This document shows, in pieces, positions 1 through 6,339 of a stretch of DNA of 7,994 bases. The stretch spans positions 1-7,994 of the forward strand of contig JAHKKL010000063.1 in the NCBI GenBank assembly GCA_020027635.1. Direction: 5' to 3'. This DNA is from Gammaproteobacteria bacterium (lineage in GTDB: Bacteria > Pseudomonadota > Gammaproteobacteria > UBA9214). A program made the translations under genes and the position numbers. Position 1 is the stretch's first letter; each line of letters begins with the position of its first letter. The notes under the pieces are model-generated. The model searched no databases and was not told the DNA's origin. It saw only the letters and a program-made list of their open reading frames with translations.

Positions 1-846
1 CTGGCGGTATTGATCGAGGGCGAGATCAGCGGCGGGGCACAGCGCTGGCTGGACCTCTATTTCGTCCGTTTCCAGCCCTCCGAGATGATGAAGCTGGCCG
101 TGCCCATGATGGTCGCCTGGTACCTCGCCGATGCATCGCTGCCGCCGAACCGTTTCCAGTTGCTCGCCAGCAGCGTGATGACCATTGTCCCGACGCTGAT
201 GATCATCAAGCAGCCGGACCTGGGAACGGCGCTGCTGATCGCCAGCGCCGGCTTCTTCGTCCTGTTTCTCGCCGGGCTGCAATGGCGCCTGCTGGCCATA
301 TTGAGTATGCTCGTCGCCGCGGTCACTCCCCTGCTCTGGCATTTCATGCACGATTACCAGCGCCAGCGCGTGATCACCTTCCTCAATCCGCAGAATGACC
401 CGCTCGGCGCCGGTTACCATACCATCCAGGCCGAAATCGCCATCGGTTCCGGCGGCCTGTTCGGCAAGGGATGGCTGAACGGAACCCAGTCCCAGCTCGA
501 TTTCCTTCCGGAGCGCTCGACCGATTTCATTTTTGCCGTATTAAGCGAAGAATTCGGCTTCATCGGGATCATGGTGCTGTTCGTGTGTTACGTCATCATC
601 GTGATACGCGGCATCCTCATCGCCGTCCAGGCACAGGACACCTTCACGCGCCTGCTCGCGGGGAGTCTGGCATTGACGTTTTTTGTCTACGTGATCGTCA
701 ACACCGGCATGGTGACCGGCCTGCTTCCCGTGGTCGGCGTGCCGCTGCCGATGATCAGCTACGGCGGCACCTCCATCGTTACGCTGATGGCCGGTTTTGG
801 TATCCTCATGTCGATACAGACGCATCGCAAGCTGCTACCGACGTGA
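1..846 (+). CDS. rodA: RodA, SEDS peptidoglycan glycosyltransferase (5' truncated by window)
   Basis: RodA polymerises lipid II into glycan strands in the inner membrane with its class B PBP partner (PBP2) in the elongasome. The reading frame is open from base 1, so the first ~90 residues lie outside the window. The 281 visible codons correspond to the C-terminal three quarters of the usual ~370-residue protein. SEDS signatures seen in order are WLDLYFVRFQPSE, KQPDLGTALL, the loop LDFLPERSTDFIFAV, and NTGMVTGLLPVVGVPLPMISYGGTS near the end. The Asp of TDFIF (codon 523-525) aligns by distance from the C-terminus with the essential Asp of E. coli RodA (D262). Several hydrophobic membrane segments are evident. 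The PLPMISYGGTS motif is shared with FtsW, but the downstream mltB/rlpA/dacC neighbours and the short C-terminus favour RodA. mltB follows after 42 bp. PBP2 (mrdA) would be expected just upstream, outside the window. Confidence 0.95.
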   Translation: MAVLIEGEISGGAQRWLDLYFVRFQPSEMMKLAVPMMVAWYLADASLPPNRFQLLASSVMTIVPTLMIIKQPDLGTALLIASAGFFVLFLAGLQWRLLAILSMLVAAVTPLLWHFMHDYQRQRVITFLNPQNDPLGAGYHTIQAEIAIGSGGLFGKGWLNGTQSQLDFLPERSTDFIFAVLSEEFGFIGIMVLFVCYVIIVIRGILIAVQAQDTFTRLLAGSLALTFFVYVIVNTGMVTGLLPVVGVPLPMISYGGTSIVTLMAGFGILMSIQTHRKLLPT

Positions 847-848
847 AG

Positions 849-857
849 TGCTAGAAT
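849..857 (+). promoter_or_regulatory. Candidate extended -10 promoter for mltB
   Basis: The bases TGCTAGAAT form an extended -10 (TGn plus TAGAAT, 5/6 to TATAAT) in the 42-bp gap between rodA and mltB, 31 bp before the mltB start. No convincing -35 is seen 16-18 bp upstream, as expected for an extended -10 type but also reducing certainty. It could give mltB-rlpA transcription independent of rodA. Confidence 0.3.
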
Positions 858-888
858 CCCGCCGTTCTGATACGAGAGAAGCGCTGCC

Positions 889-1908
889 ATGATGAAAGGG
901 TTCCTGCGAACCGCCATCGCCATCGTCGCCTTGCTCGGCGCGCTACCCGCCTGCACGACGACCGCATCCGTGCCGCAGTCGAGCGGCTATGCCTCCAATC
1001 CGCAAGTGCAGGCGTTCATCGGCGAGATGGTCTCCCGACACGGATTCAGCAAGGAGGAGCTGGAGAAAGTCTTCAGTCAGGCGCAACGCCGCGACGACAT
1101 CCTGGCGGCGATGAGCAAACCGGCCGAGAAAAAAAAACCCTGGTATGAATACCGGAAAATCTTCCTGACCCAAAGCCGGATCGAGGGGGGAGTGGCATTC
1201 TGGAACCAGAACGCGGCGATACTCGATCAGGCCGAAAAGGCTTACGGCGTCGATGTGCAGGTCATCGTGGCCATCATCGGCGTCGAAACCCGCTACGGCG
1301 GAAACACGGGAAAGTATGGTGTACTGGACGCTCTCTCGACGCTGGCGTTCGACTATCCGCCGCGAAGCGAGTTTTTTCGTGGCGAACTGGAACAATACCT
1401 GCTGCTGGCGCGCGCGGAACACATCGACCTGCTGACCACCAAGGGCTCCTATGCCGGCGCCATGGGATATGGACAGTTCATGCCCAGCAGCTACCTGCGC
1501 TTTGCCGTCGATTTCGACCAGAACGGGAAACGCGACCTCTGGGACAGTCCGATGGATATCGTCGGCAGCGTGGCGAACTACCTTCATGAACACGGCTGGG
1601 CCCCGGGCGCGACGGTAACGATGCGGGCCAACGTGACCGGCAACCGCTACGAAAGCGTGATTGAAAAGGGTCTGAAGCCGGAAACGGCGGTAAAAATACT
1701 CAGAACGGAGGGCATTACCCCGTCGAATCCCCTTCCGGACGACACACTGGCCGCGTTACTATCGCTCGAGCAGGAGAACGGTCCGGAATACTGGCTGGGG
1801 CTGAACAATTTCTACGTCATCACCCGTTACAACCACAGTCCGCTCTACGCCATGGCGGTCTATCAGTTGAGCGAGGAAATCCGGCTGGCACGCGCACGTA
1901 TGCAATAG
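889..1908 (+). CDS. mltB: MltB, membrane-bound lytic murein transglycosylase B (lipoprotein)
   Basis: MltB cleaves the MurNAc-GlcNAc bond of peptidoglycan, forming 1,6-anhydro-MurNAc, from the inner face of the outer membrane. The product has 339 residues. The N-terminal signal ends in the lipobox LPAC, giving lipidated C22, and the following T23-T24 are compatible with outer-membrane sorting. The slt/MltB catalytic domain spans roughly residues 35-335. The catalytic Glu is E133 in GVETRYGG (E. coli E162). Family motifs GSYAGAMGYGQFMPSSY (187-203), FDQNGKRDLWDSPMDIVGSVANYL (209-232) and a C-terminal TRYNHSPLYAMAV follow. No peptidoglycan-binding domain is appended. Start ATG 889 has GAGAGAAG at 874-881 with 7-nt spacing, and a second ATG follows at 892. 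The run of nine A at 1129-1137 encodes K81-K83 of the EKKKPW stretch. The gene is 19 bp from rlpA and probably co-transcribed with it. Confidence 0.96.
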   Translation: MMKGFLRTAIAIVALLGALPACTTTASVPQSSGYASNPQVQAFIGEMVSRHGFSKEELEKVFSQAQRRDDILAAMSKPAEKKKPWYEYRKIFLTQSRIEGGVAFWNQNAAILDQAEKAYGVDVQVIVAIIGVETRYGGNTGKYGVLDALSTLAFDYPPRSEFFRGELEQYLLLARAEHIDLLTTKGSYAGAMGYGQFMPSSYLRFAVDFDQNGKRDLWDSPMDIVGSVANYLHEHGWAPGATVTMRANVTGNRYESVIEKGLKPETAVKILRTEGITPSNPLPDDTLAALLSLEQENGPEYWLGLNNFYVITRYNHSPLYAMAVYQLSEEIRLARARMQ

Positions 1909-1927
1909 ACCTTACGGGGGGAAGGCT

Positions 1928-2845
1928 ATGCAGAACAGGACAACACCGGCACGAGTGACGCCACTCCCGCCGCGAGGGGCGCGTTGCGCCTGCCCGTCGG
2001 CTGCCCTGATCCCGGCGGCATGTGGCTCCGGCGGCGCCCTGTTGTTCGGCTCCCTTCTCGCCATCGCCCTGCTGATCACCGTGCTGTTCACCGGCTGCAG
2101 TTCGCAGGTTACCCGGGATAGCGGGGACACTGCACCGACGGGGCCGATCGACATCTCCCGCATACCGGATGCCGTCCCGCGCGACGAACCCCTCAGCCGC
2201 TACGGCAACCCGGTTTCCTATGCGGTCAGTGGTCATCGCTACTACACGCTCACCAGCCGTAACGGCTACGTTGAGCGGGGTATCGCCTCCTGGTACGGTA
2301 CCAAATTCCACGGCCGGCGCACCTCGAGCGGTGAGGCCTACAACCTGTACAGCATGACTGCCGCCCACAAGACCCTGCCGCTGCCGACCTATGCCAAGGT
2401 AACCAACCTCCAGAACGGCCGTTCCATCATCGTCAAGATCAATGACCGGGGCCCGTTCCATCCCAACCGCATCATCGATCTGTCCTATGTCGCCGCCGCC
2501 AAACTCGGCATACTCGGGCACGGCACCGGCCTCGTCGAGGTCGAGGCGATCAACCCGTCGGCGCCGCAAAAGCCGCTGCTGGCCACCCGCAAGCCTGCGG
2601 CGCGCCAGACCGCATCGCTCTTTCTTCAGGTGGGCGCCTTCAAGAGCAGGGACAACGCCAAACGCCTCAGCAGCAAATTACAGAACGCCAAGGTCGGCGA
2701 TATCCACATCATGGAGGCATCGAATGCCTCCGGCACCCTCTATCGCGTGCGGATCGGGCCGCTCGATTCCGTCGACGAGGCCGACCGCATAAGCAGCAAT
2801 CTGGTATCGCGGGGTTATACCAAAACCCAGGTCGTCATCGACTGA
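1928..2845 (+). CDS. rlpA: RlpA, septal ring lytic transglycosylase lipoprotein (DPBB + SPOR)
   Basis: RlpA cleaves denuded, stem-peptide-free glycan at the septum in the species where it has been tested. The product has 305 residues with a lipobox LFTGC (C57), then S58-S59, compatible with outer-membrane sorting. The double-psi beta-barrel RlpA domain lies at about residues 116-207 (GIASWYGTKFHGRRTSSGEAYN onward). The putative catalytic pair is E136 (SGEAYN) and D173 (NDRGPF). Their 37-residue spacing equals that of P. aeruginosa RlpA E120/D157. A SPOR domain at about 230-305 (FLQVGAFKSRDNAKRL ... YRVRIGPL) should target denuded septal glycan. The ATG at 1928 has a strong GGGGGGAAGG just upstream (1916-1925). 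This start gives an unusually long n-region, with hydrophobic stretch ~35-56 and cysteines at 20, 22 and 32. A TTG at 2042 (residue 39) would give a compact 18-residue signal but lacks a clear ribosome site. Downstream lies a hairpin, then a foldback element. Confidence 0.95.
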   Translation: MQNRTTPARVTPLPPRGARCACPSAALIPAACGSGGALLFGSLLAIALLITVLFTGCSSQVTRDSGDTAPTGPIDISRIPDAVPRDEPLSRYGNPVSYAVSGHRYYTLTSRNGYVERGIASWYGTKFHGRRTSSGEAYNLYSMTAAHKTLPLPTYAKVTNLQNGRSIIVKINDRGPFHPNRIIDLSYVAAAKLGILGHGTGLVEVEAINPSAPQKPLLATRKPAARQTASLFLQVGAFKSRDNAKRLSSKLQNAKVGDIHIMEASNASGTLYRVRIGPLDSVDEADRISSNLVSRGYTKTQVVID

Positions 2846-2850
2846 GAGCC

Positions 2851-2865
2851 ACCCGGCGACCGGGT
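2851..2865 (+). terminator. Perfect 6-bp GC hairpin after rlpA, no T-tract
   Basis: ACCCGG-CGA-CCGGGT folds into a 6-bp stem with a 3-nt loop, 5 bp after the rlpA stop. No T-run follows. The foldback element begins 4 bp later, so either this is a T-less hairpin or the insertion displaced the native tail. A terminator function is inferred from position and stem only. Confidence 0.35.
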
Positions 2866-2868
2866 CTA

Positions 2869-3031
2869 GGAGCCTGTCCGAGTAATCATGTTGCTACTGC
2901 GGCGGCGGGAAATCGGTCCATTTTCACGATCCTTCTCGTCAAATAGAACCCGCTATTCTCCTCGCACGATCGCAAAACTGTCCTCGATTTCCCACCTGCC
3001 TCGCTACGCACAGATTACTCGGACAGGCTCC
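2869..3031. mobile_element. 163-bp MITE-like foldback element with perfect 19-bp terminal inverted repeats
   Basis: The left end GGAGCCTGTCCGAGTAATC (2869-2887) is exactly repeated inverted at 3013-3031. The inverted symmetry continues inward imperfectly. GGGAAATCG at 2907-2915 is mirrored at 2986-2994, TTTTcaCGATC is mirrored by GATCGCAAAA, and the centre carries AATAG (2942-2946) against CTATT (2953-2957). All of these share a centre near 2950, so the whole element is one long imperfect palindrome. It has no coding capacity and sits in the 261-bp rlpA-dacC gap. This is the architecture of a non-autonomous, transposase-dependent miniature element. I see no clean target-site duplication at the edges (TCTA / AGGA flanks). 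Parent IS family unassigned. The RNA from either strand would form a strong hairpin and could attenuate transcription between rlpA and dacC. Confidence 0.75.
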
Positions 3032-3038
3032 AGGACCG

Positions 3039-3067
3039 TTGCAAATTATCCGTGACATGCGGACAAT
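3039..3067 (+). promoter_or_regulatory. Candidate sigma70 promoter for dacC-dat
   Basis: TTGCAA (3039-3044, 4/6 to the -35 consensus) and GACAAT (3062-3067, 4/6 to the -10) are separated by an optimal 17 bp. They lie immediately downstream of the foldback element and 40 bp before dacC. A separate promoter would make sense if the foldback hairpin interrupts read-through from rlpA. Both boxes are imperfect, so this is a candidate only. Confidence 0.4.
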
Positions 3068-3079
3068 GCACGGTGCATT
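3065..3079. repeat. Perfect 15-bp palindrome at the dacC start region
   Basis: AATGCAC-G-GTGCATT is a perfect 7-1-7 dyad. It overlaps the candidate -10 and the expected transcription start of dacC, and ends 27 bp before the start codon. It has operator geometry, but I do not recognise the binding protein. A second short inverted repeat, CGGTG/CACCG (3071-3075 and 3083-3087), overlaps it. Confidence 0.45.
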
Positions 3080-3106
3080 TATCACCGCAACCCGTACAGG
3101 AAGATC

Positions 3107-4252
3107 ATGCCCTATCGACTCACGCGCTTGTTACCCGCCATTCTCCTGCTGTTTACCGTCTCCGGACTCCAGGCCGAGTCGCTGCCAGTTCCCAAAGCCC
3201 CGTCGACCGGGGCCAAGTCGTTCATCCTGCAGGATTTCGACAGCGACCGTATCATCGCCGAACAGGACGCGGACAAGCCGGTCGATCCCGCCAGCATCAC
3301 CAAGCTGATGACCGCCTACGCTGTCTTCAAGGAGCTGCGCTCGGGAAAAATCACCCTCAATGACATGGTCACGATCAGTGAAAAGGCCTGGCGCACCCCC
3401 GGCTCACGCATGTTCGTCGAGGTAGGTAAGCAGGTCAGCGTGGAGGATCTGCTGCAAGGCATGATCATCCAGTCCGGCAATGACGCCACGGTGGCGCTGG
3501 CCGAATATGTCGCCGGCGGCGAGGACAGCTTCGCGGCTCTGATGAACCGGCATGCCGAGACGCTGGGATTGAAGGGCAGCCACTTTATTAATGCGACCGG
3601 CCTGCCGGACCCCGAGCATCACATGACGGCGCGCGACATCGCCCATCTTGCCGCGATGATCATCCGGGAGTTTCCGGAATACTACAAGTGGTATTCCCAG
3701 AAGCAGTTCACCTACAACGGCATTACGCAACAAAACCGCAATAAGCTGTTATGGCGCGATGAATCGGTCGACGGCATGAAGACCGGGTACACCGAGACCG
3801 CCGGGTACTGCCTGGTAACCTCTGCCAAGAAGGACGACATGCGCCTGATCAGCGTGGTTCTCGGTACCGAGAATGCGAAAGCGCGTGCCGATGCCAGTCA
3901 GGCCCTGCTCAACTATGGCTTCCGTTTCTACGAAACGCACAAACTCTACGAGGCGGGCAAACAGCTTGCGAACGCGCGCGTCTGGAAAGGTGAGTCCGAT
4001 ACGGTATCACTCGGTCTGGTCAGCCCGCTCTATGCGACCGTTCCGCGCGGCCAGTACAAGGCGCTCGCCGCCTCCATGACCGTCAACAACCGCATCATCG
4101 CCCCGGTAAGCAAGGACCAGCCGCTGGGCAGCGTGCAGGTGCAGCTTGGCGATGCGGTCATCGCCGGACAGGACCTGGTTGCCTTGCAGGGTATCGGTGA
4201 AGGTTCCATCTGGCAGCGCATCGTGGATGAAGCCCTGCTCTACTTTGAATAG
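3107..4252 (+). CDS. dacC: D-alanyl-D-alanine carboxypeptidase, PBP5/PBP6 type
   Basis: This enzyme removes the terminal D-Ala from pentapeptide stems in the periplasm, limiting cross-linking. The product has 381 residues. The signal peptide is residues 1-23, with probable cleavage LQA|ES. The penicillin-binding peptidase S11 domain carries all three active-site motifs: SITK (S63-K66, nucleophile S63), SGN (123-125) and KTG (225-227). A PBP5-type C-terminal beta domain follows (~285-365). It ends in an amphipathic tail (GSIWQRIVDEALLYFE) like the membrane anchor of PBP5/6. The ATG at 3107 has AGGAAG at 3098-3103 with short spacing, and it gives the expected signal peptide. dat follows after 46 bp, so the two are likely co-transcribed. 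The sequence supports the DacA/DacC/DacD group. The exact letter is a naming choice. Confidence 0.95.
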   Translation: MPYRLTRLLPAILLLFTVSGLQAESLPVPKAPSTGAKSFILQDFDSDRIIAEQDADKPVDPASITKLMTAYAVFKELRSGKITLNDMVTISEKAWRTPGSRMFVEVGKQVSVEDLLQGMIIQSGNDATVALAEYVAGGEDSFAALMNRHAETLGLKGSHFINATGLPDPEHHMTARDIAHLAAMIIREFPEYYKWYSQKQFTYNGITQQNRNKLLWRDESVDGMKTGYTETAGYCLVTSAKKDDMRLISVVLGTENAKARADASQALLNYGFRFYETHKLYEAGKQLANARVWKGESDTVSLGLVSPLYATVPRGQYKALAASMTVNNRIIAPVSKDQPLGSVQVQLGDAVIAGQDLVALQGIGEGSIWQRIVDEALLYFE

Positions 4253-4298
4253 CTGGAATCCCACGGTCCCCCTCACACCGCCCGATCGCGCATCCGCC

Positions 4299-5162
4299 AT
4301 GTCAACCGCTTATCTGAACGGCGTCTTCCTGCCGCTGGACCAGGCCCATGTCTCGGTCATGGATCGCGGTTTTCTGTTCGGCGACGGCGTCTATGAGGTC
4401 ATTCCCGTCTATGGCGGCAAACTGTTTCGCCTCGGGCCCCACCTGAGGCGGCTGCAGAACAGCCTGGACGCGGTCCGCATCGGCAATCCCCTTGCCGGCA
4501 AAGACTGGGAATCCATGCTGGCGCGGCTGGTCGCCAGCAACGAAGGCCGCGACCAGACCGTCTATCTGCAGGTGACCCGCGGTGTCGCTCCCCGGCGCGA
4601 CCACGCCTTCCCGGTGGACAGCCGCCCGACGGTATTCGCCATGTGCACGCCCTGCCTGGTCTCGCGCGATATCGACAATGAGCCCGGTATTTCCGCCATC
4701 ACCCTCGCCGACATCCGCTGGCAACACTGCAACATCAAGGCTATTACCCTGTTGCCCAATATCCTGCTGCGCCAGCAAGCCATCGATGCGGACACGGCCG
4801 AGGCCATTCTGATCAAGGACGGCTACGCCATCGAGGGCGCCGCCAGCAACATCTTCATCGTCAGAAAGGACGCACTGAAGACGCCCCCCAACAGCGCCGC
4901 CCTGCTGCCGGGCGTGACGCGCGACCTCATTCTGGAACTGGCGAAGACCAACGGCATCCCCTGGCGGGAGGCCGATATCACCGTCGAGGAACTCGCCGGG
5001 GCCGATGAAATCTGGCTCACCAGCTCCACCCGTGAAATCTCCCCGGTCATCCGCCTCGACGACCGGCCCGTCGGCAACGGCAAACCCGGCCCCCTTTGGA
5101 ATCGCATGATCCGCCTTTACCAGAACTACAAGGAAGCGGTACGACAGGGCATGGCGGCTTGA
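4299..5162 (+). CDS. dat: D-amino acid (D-alanine) aminotransferase, class IV PLP enzyme
   Basis: Dat interconverts D-alanine + 2-oxoglutarate and pyruvate + D-glutamate in the cytoplasm, which feeds D-Glu/D-Ala for peptidoglycan precursors. The product has 287 residues, close to the usual ~283. The PLP lysine is K147 in RWQHCNIKAITLLPN, matching Bacillus D-AAT K145. Y32 (GDGVYEV), R100 and H102 (RDHAFP) correspond to the substrate-carboxylate trap Y31/R98/H100, and E179 (AIEGAASN) to E177. The TSSTREISPV stretch near 241-250 is the phosphate-side loop. The RxH pair favours D-amino acid specificity over branched-chain or ADC-lyase relatives. The frame is open upstream to 4146 inside dacC, but homology begins at the ATG at 4299 (MSTAYLNG). 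No good Shine-Dalgarno precedes this ATG, so it may depend on coupling to dacC. The ybeD-lipB-lipA genes often found next are not here. Confidence 0.93.
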   Translation: MSTAYLNGVFLPLDQAHVSVMDRGFLFGDGVYEVIPVYGGKLFRLGPHLRRLQNSLDAVRIGNPLAGKDWESMLARLVASNEGRDQTVYLQVTRGVAPRRDHAFPVDSRPTVFAMCTPCLVSRDIDNEPGISAITLADIRWQHCNIKAITLLPNILLRQQAIDADTAEAILIKDGYAIEGAASNIFIVRKDALKTPPNSAALLPGVTRDLILELAKTNGIPWREADITVEELAGADEIWLTSSTREISPVIRLDDRPVGNGKPGPLWNRMIRLYQNYKEAVRQGMAA

Positions 5163-5187
5163 CGACCGGCTACCGGAGCGGGCGGGG

Positions 5188-5214
5188 CGTTGCCAGCACG
5201 ATGGCGCAGCAACG
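5188..5214. terminator. Inverted repeat in the convergent dat/purU gap
   Basis: The 86-bp gap between the convergent dat and purU genes holds CGTTGC (5188-5193) against GCAACG (5209-5214). A nested alternative is GCCA/TGGC (5192-5195 and 5202-5205). No T-run follows on either strand. It could act as a weak bidirectional terminator by position, but the structure is not a standard intrinsic one. Confidence 0.25.
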
Positions 5215-5248
5215 GCGGCGGTAACCGGACAGACATCCGGCCAGTCAC

Positions 5249-6118
5249 CTATTCAAACACGACCGTGCGGTTTTCATAGACCAGCAGGTTATGCCGCAGG
5301 TGGTGCCAGACGGCGCGCGCCAGGACGATCTTCTCCAGGTCACGCCCCTTGCGCACCATGTCCCCGACCGTATCCTTGTGACTGACCCGCACCACGTCCT
5401 GCTCGATGATCGGGCCGGCATCCAGTTCGGCGGTGACGTAATGGCTGGTGGCGCCGATGATCTTGACCCCGCGTTCGTGGGCCGAATGATAGGGGCGCGC
5501 CCCGGGGAACGCCGGCAGGAAGGAATGATGGATATTGATGATCCGCTGCGGGTAGCGCGCGATGAAAGCCTCCCCGAGTATCTGCATGTAGCGGGCCAAC
5601 ACGATGAAATCGACGCGGTACTGCTCCAGCAATTCCAGCTGCCTCCGCTCCTGCGCCCGTCTGTTGTCGGAGTTGACCGGCAGATGGACATAATCGATTC
5701 CGAGCCGCTCCGCCGCCGGCTGCATGTCGGGATGGTTGCTGATGATCAGCGGGATCTCGACCTGCCATTCACCGGCTTCGTAACGGGCCAGCAGATCGTA
5801 AAAGCAATGCGGCTGCCTCGATACGAACAGCGCCATGCGCCGCACCTCGTTCGAGAAGTGCAGGCTCCAGCGCATGGAGAAGCGGGCCGCCACCAGCGTA
5901 TCAAAGTATTCGCCGATCTTTTCCTTCGCTATGGCGAAGCCGTCCAGGTCCCATTCGATGCGCATGAAGAAGACCTGACGCTCCGTATCGACATGCTGGT
6001 CGAGATAGAGAATATTGCCGCCGTTCTTGAAGATGAACTCGGTGATGGAGATCACGATCCCTTTCTGGTCGGGACAGTCGATCAGCAGTATGGCTGAATT
6101 CGATGCGGCTTTGCTCAC
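5249..6118 (-). CDS. purU: Formyltetrahydrofolate deformylase PurU
   Basis: PurU hydrolyses 10-formyl-tetrahydrofolate to formate and tetrahydrofolate, balancing one-carbon pools and supplying formate for PurT. The product has 289 residues, the usual length. An N-terminal ACT domain (about 8-85, starting AILLIDCPDQKGIV) is the regulatory part that senses methionine/glycine in E. coli. The formyltransferase-fold catalytic domain follows from about 95, with ISNHPD (127-132), N195 and H197 in NIHHSFLPAFPGARPYHSA, and D233 in ELDAGPIIEQD. The N-to-D spacing of 38 matches the N106/H108/D144 triad of GAR transformylase. I chose the GTG at 6118 because homology starts there and AAGGA lies 8 nt upstream. 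The frame stays open to 6313, but that 65-residue extension looks non-conserved. The gene lies 221 bp downstream of lexA on the same strand. Confidence 0.94.
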   Translation of the reverse strand: MSKAASNSAILLIDCPDQKGIVISITEFIFKNGGNILYLDQHVDTERQVFFMRIEWDLDGFAIAKEKIGEYFDTLVAARFSMRWSLHFSNEVRRMALFVSRQPHCFYDLLARYEAGEWQVEIPLIISNHPDMQPAAERLGIDYVHLPVNSDNRRAQERRQLELLEQYRVDFIVLARYMQILGEAFIARYPQRIINIHHSFLPAFPGARPYHSAHERGVKIIGATSHYVTAELDAGPIIEQDVVRVSHKDTVGDMVRKGRDLEKIVLARAVWHHLRHNLLVYENRTVVFE

Positions 6119-6339
6119 TTGGTTTTCCTTCTTGACCGGGTTCTGCCCGCGCAGGGCAGGGACCGGGGCTATGTTATCAGAACACCCCTCCTGTTTCGGT
6201 GATCGCCGTACTGCGGGTCCCTGCCGCGAAACCCAAGGCCGGTCCTTGCGTGTGGCGACCATTATGCGGGGCACCCGTGAGTCCGACTGATCCGGCAACC
6301 AGCCGCATCTCACGCATTCGCCACGGATACGCGATGCCC
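6119..6339 (-). promoter_or_regulatory. lexA-purU gap with purU leader hairpin
   Basis: This 221-bp non-coding stretch lies between lexA and purU. It holds a stem CTGCCC/GGGCAG (6143-6148 and 6154-6159, 5-nt loop), extended by CCGG/CCGG at 6136-6139 and 6163-6166, just upstream of the purU ribosome site. TAACAT (read on the minus strand, ~6171-6176; 4/6 to -10) could be a purU promoter, but no good -35 is seen. No T-run follows the hairpin. I recognise no glycine or folate riboswitch by eye. Confidence 0.3.

Noticed and set aside
943..1593. 216-codon minus-strand open frame opposite mltB
   Set aside because: Shadow of mltB; composition is low-complexity Arg/His/Asp-rich with no family motifs.
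4146..4298. 51-residue N-terminal extension of Dat
   Set aside because: It overlaps dacC in another frame and has no similarity to class IV transaminases; homology begins at 4299.
5291..6097. 268-codon plus-strand open frame opposite purU
   Set aside because: Its translation has no recognisable domain and is the antisense shadow of a clearly conserved purU in GC-rich DNA.
6119..6313. 65-residue N-terminal extension of PurU
   Set aside because: The extension looks like untranslated leader; the GTG at 6118 has a good ribosome site and gives the family's normal length.
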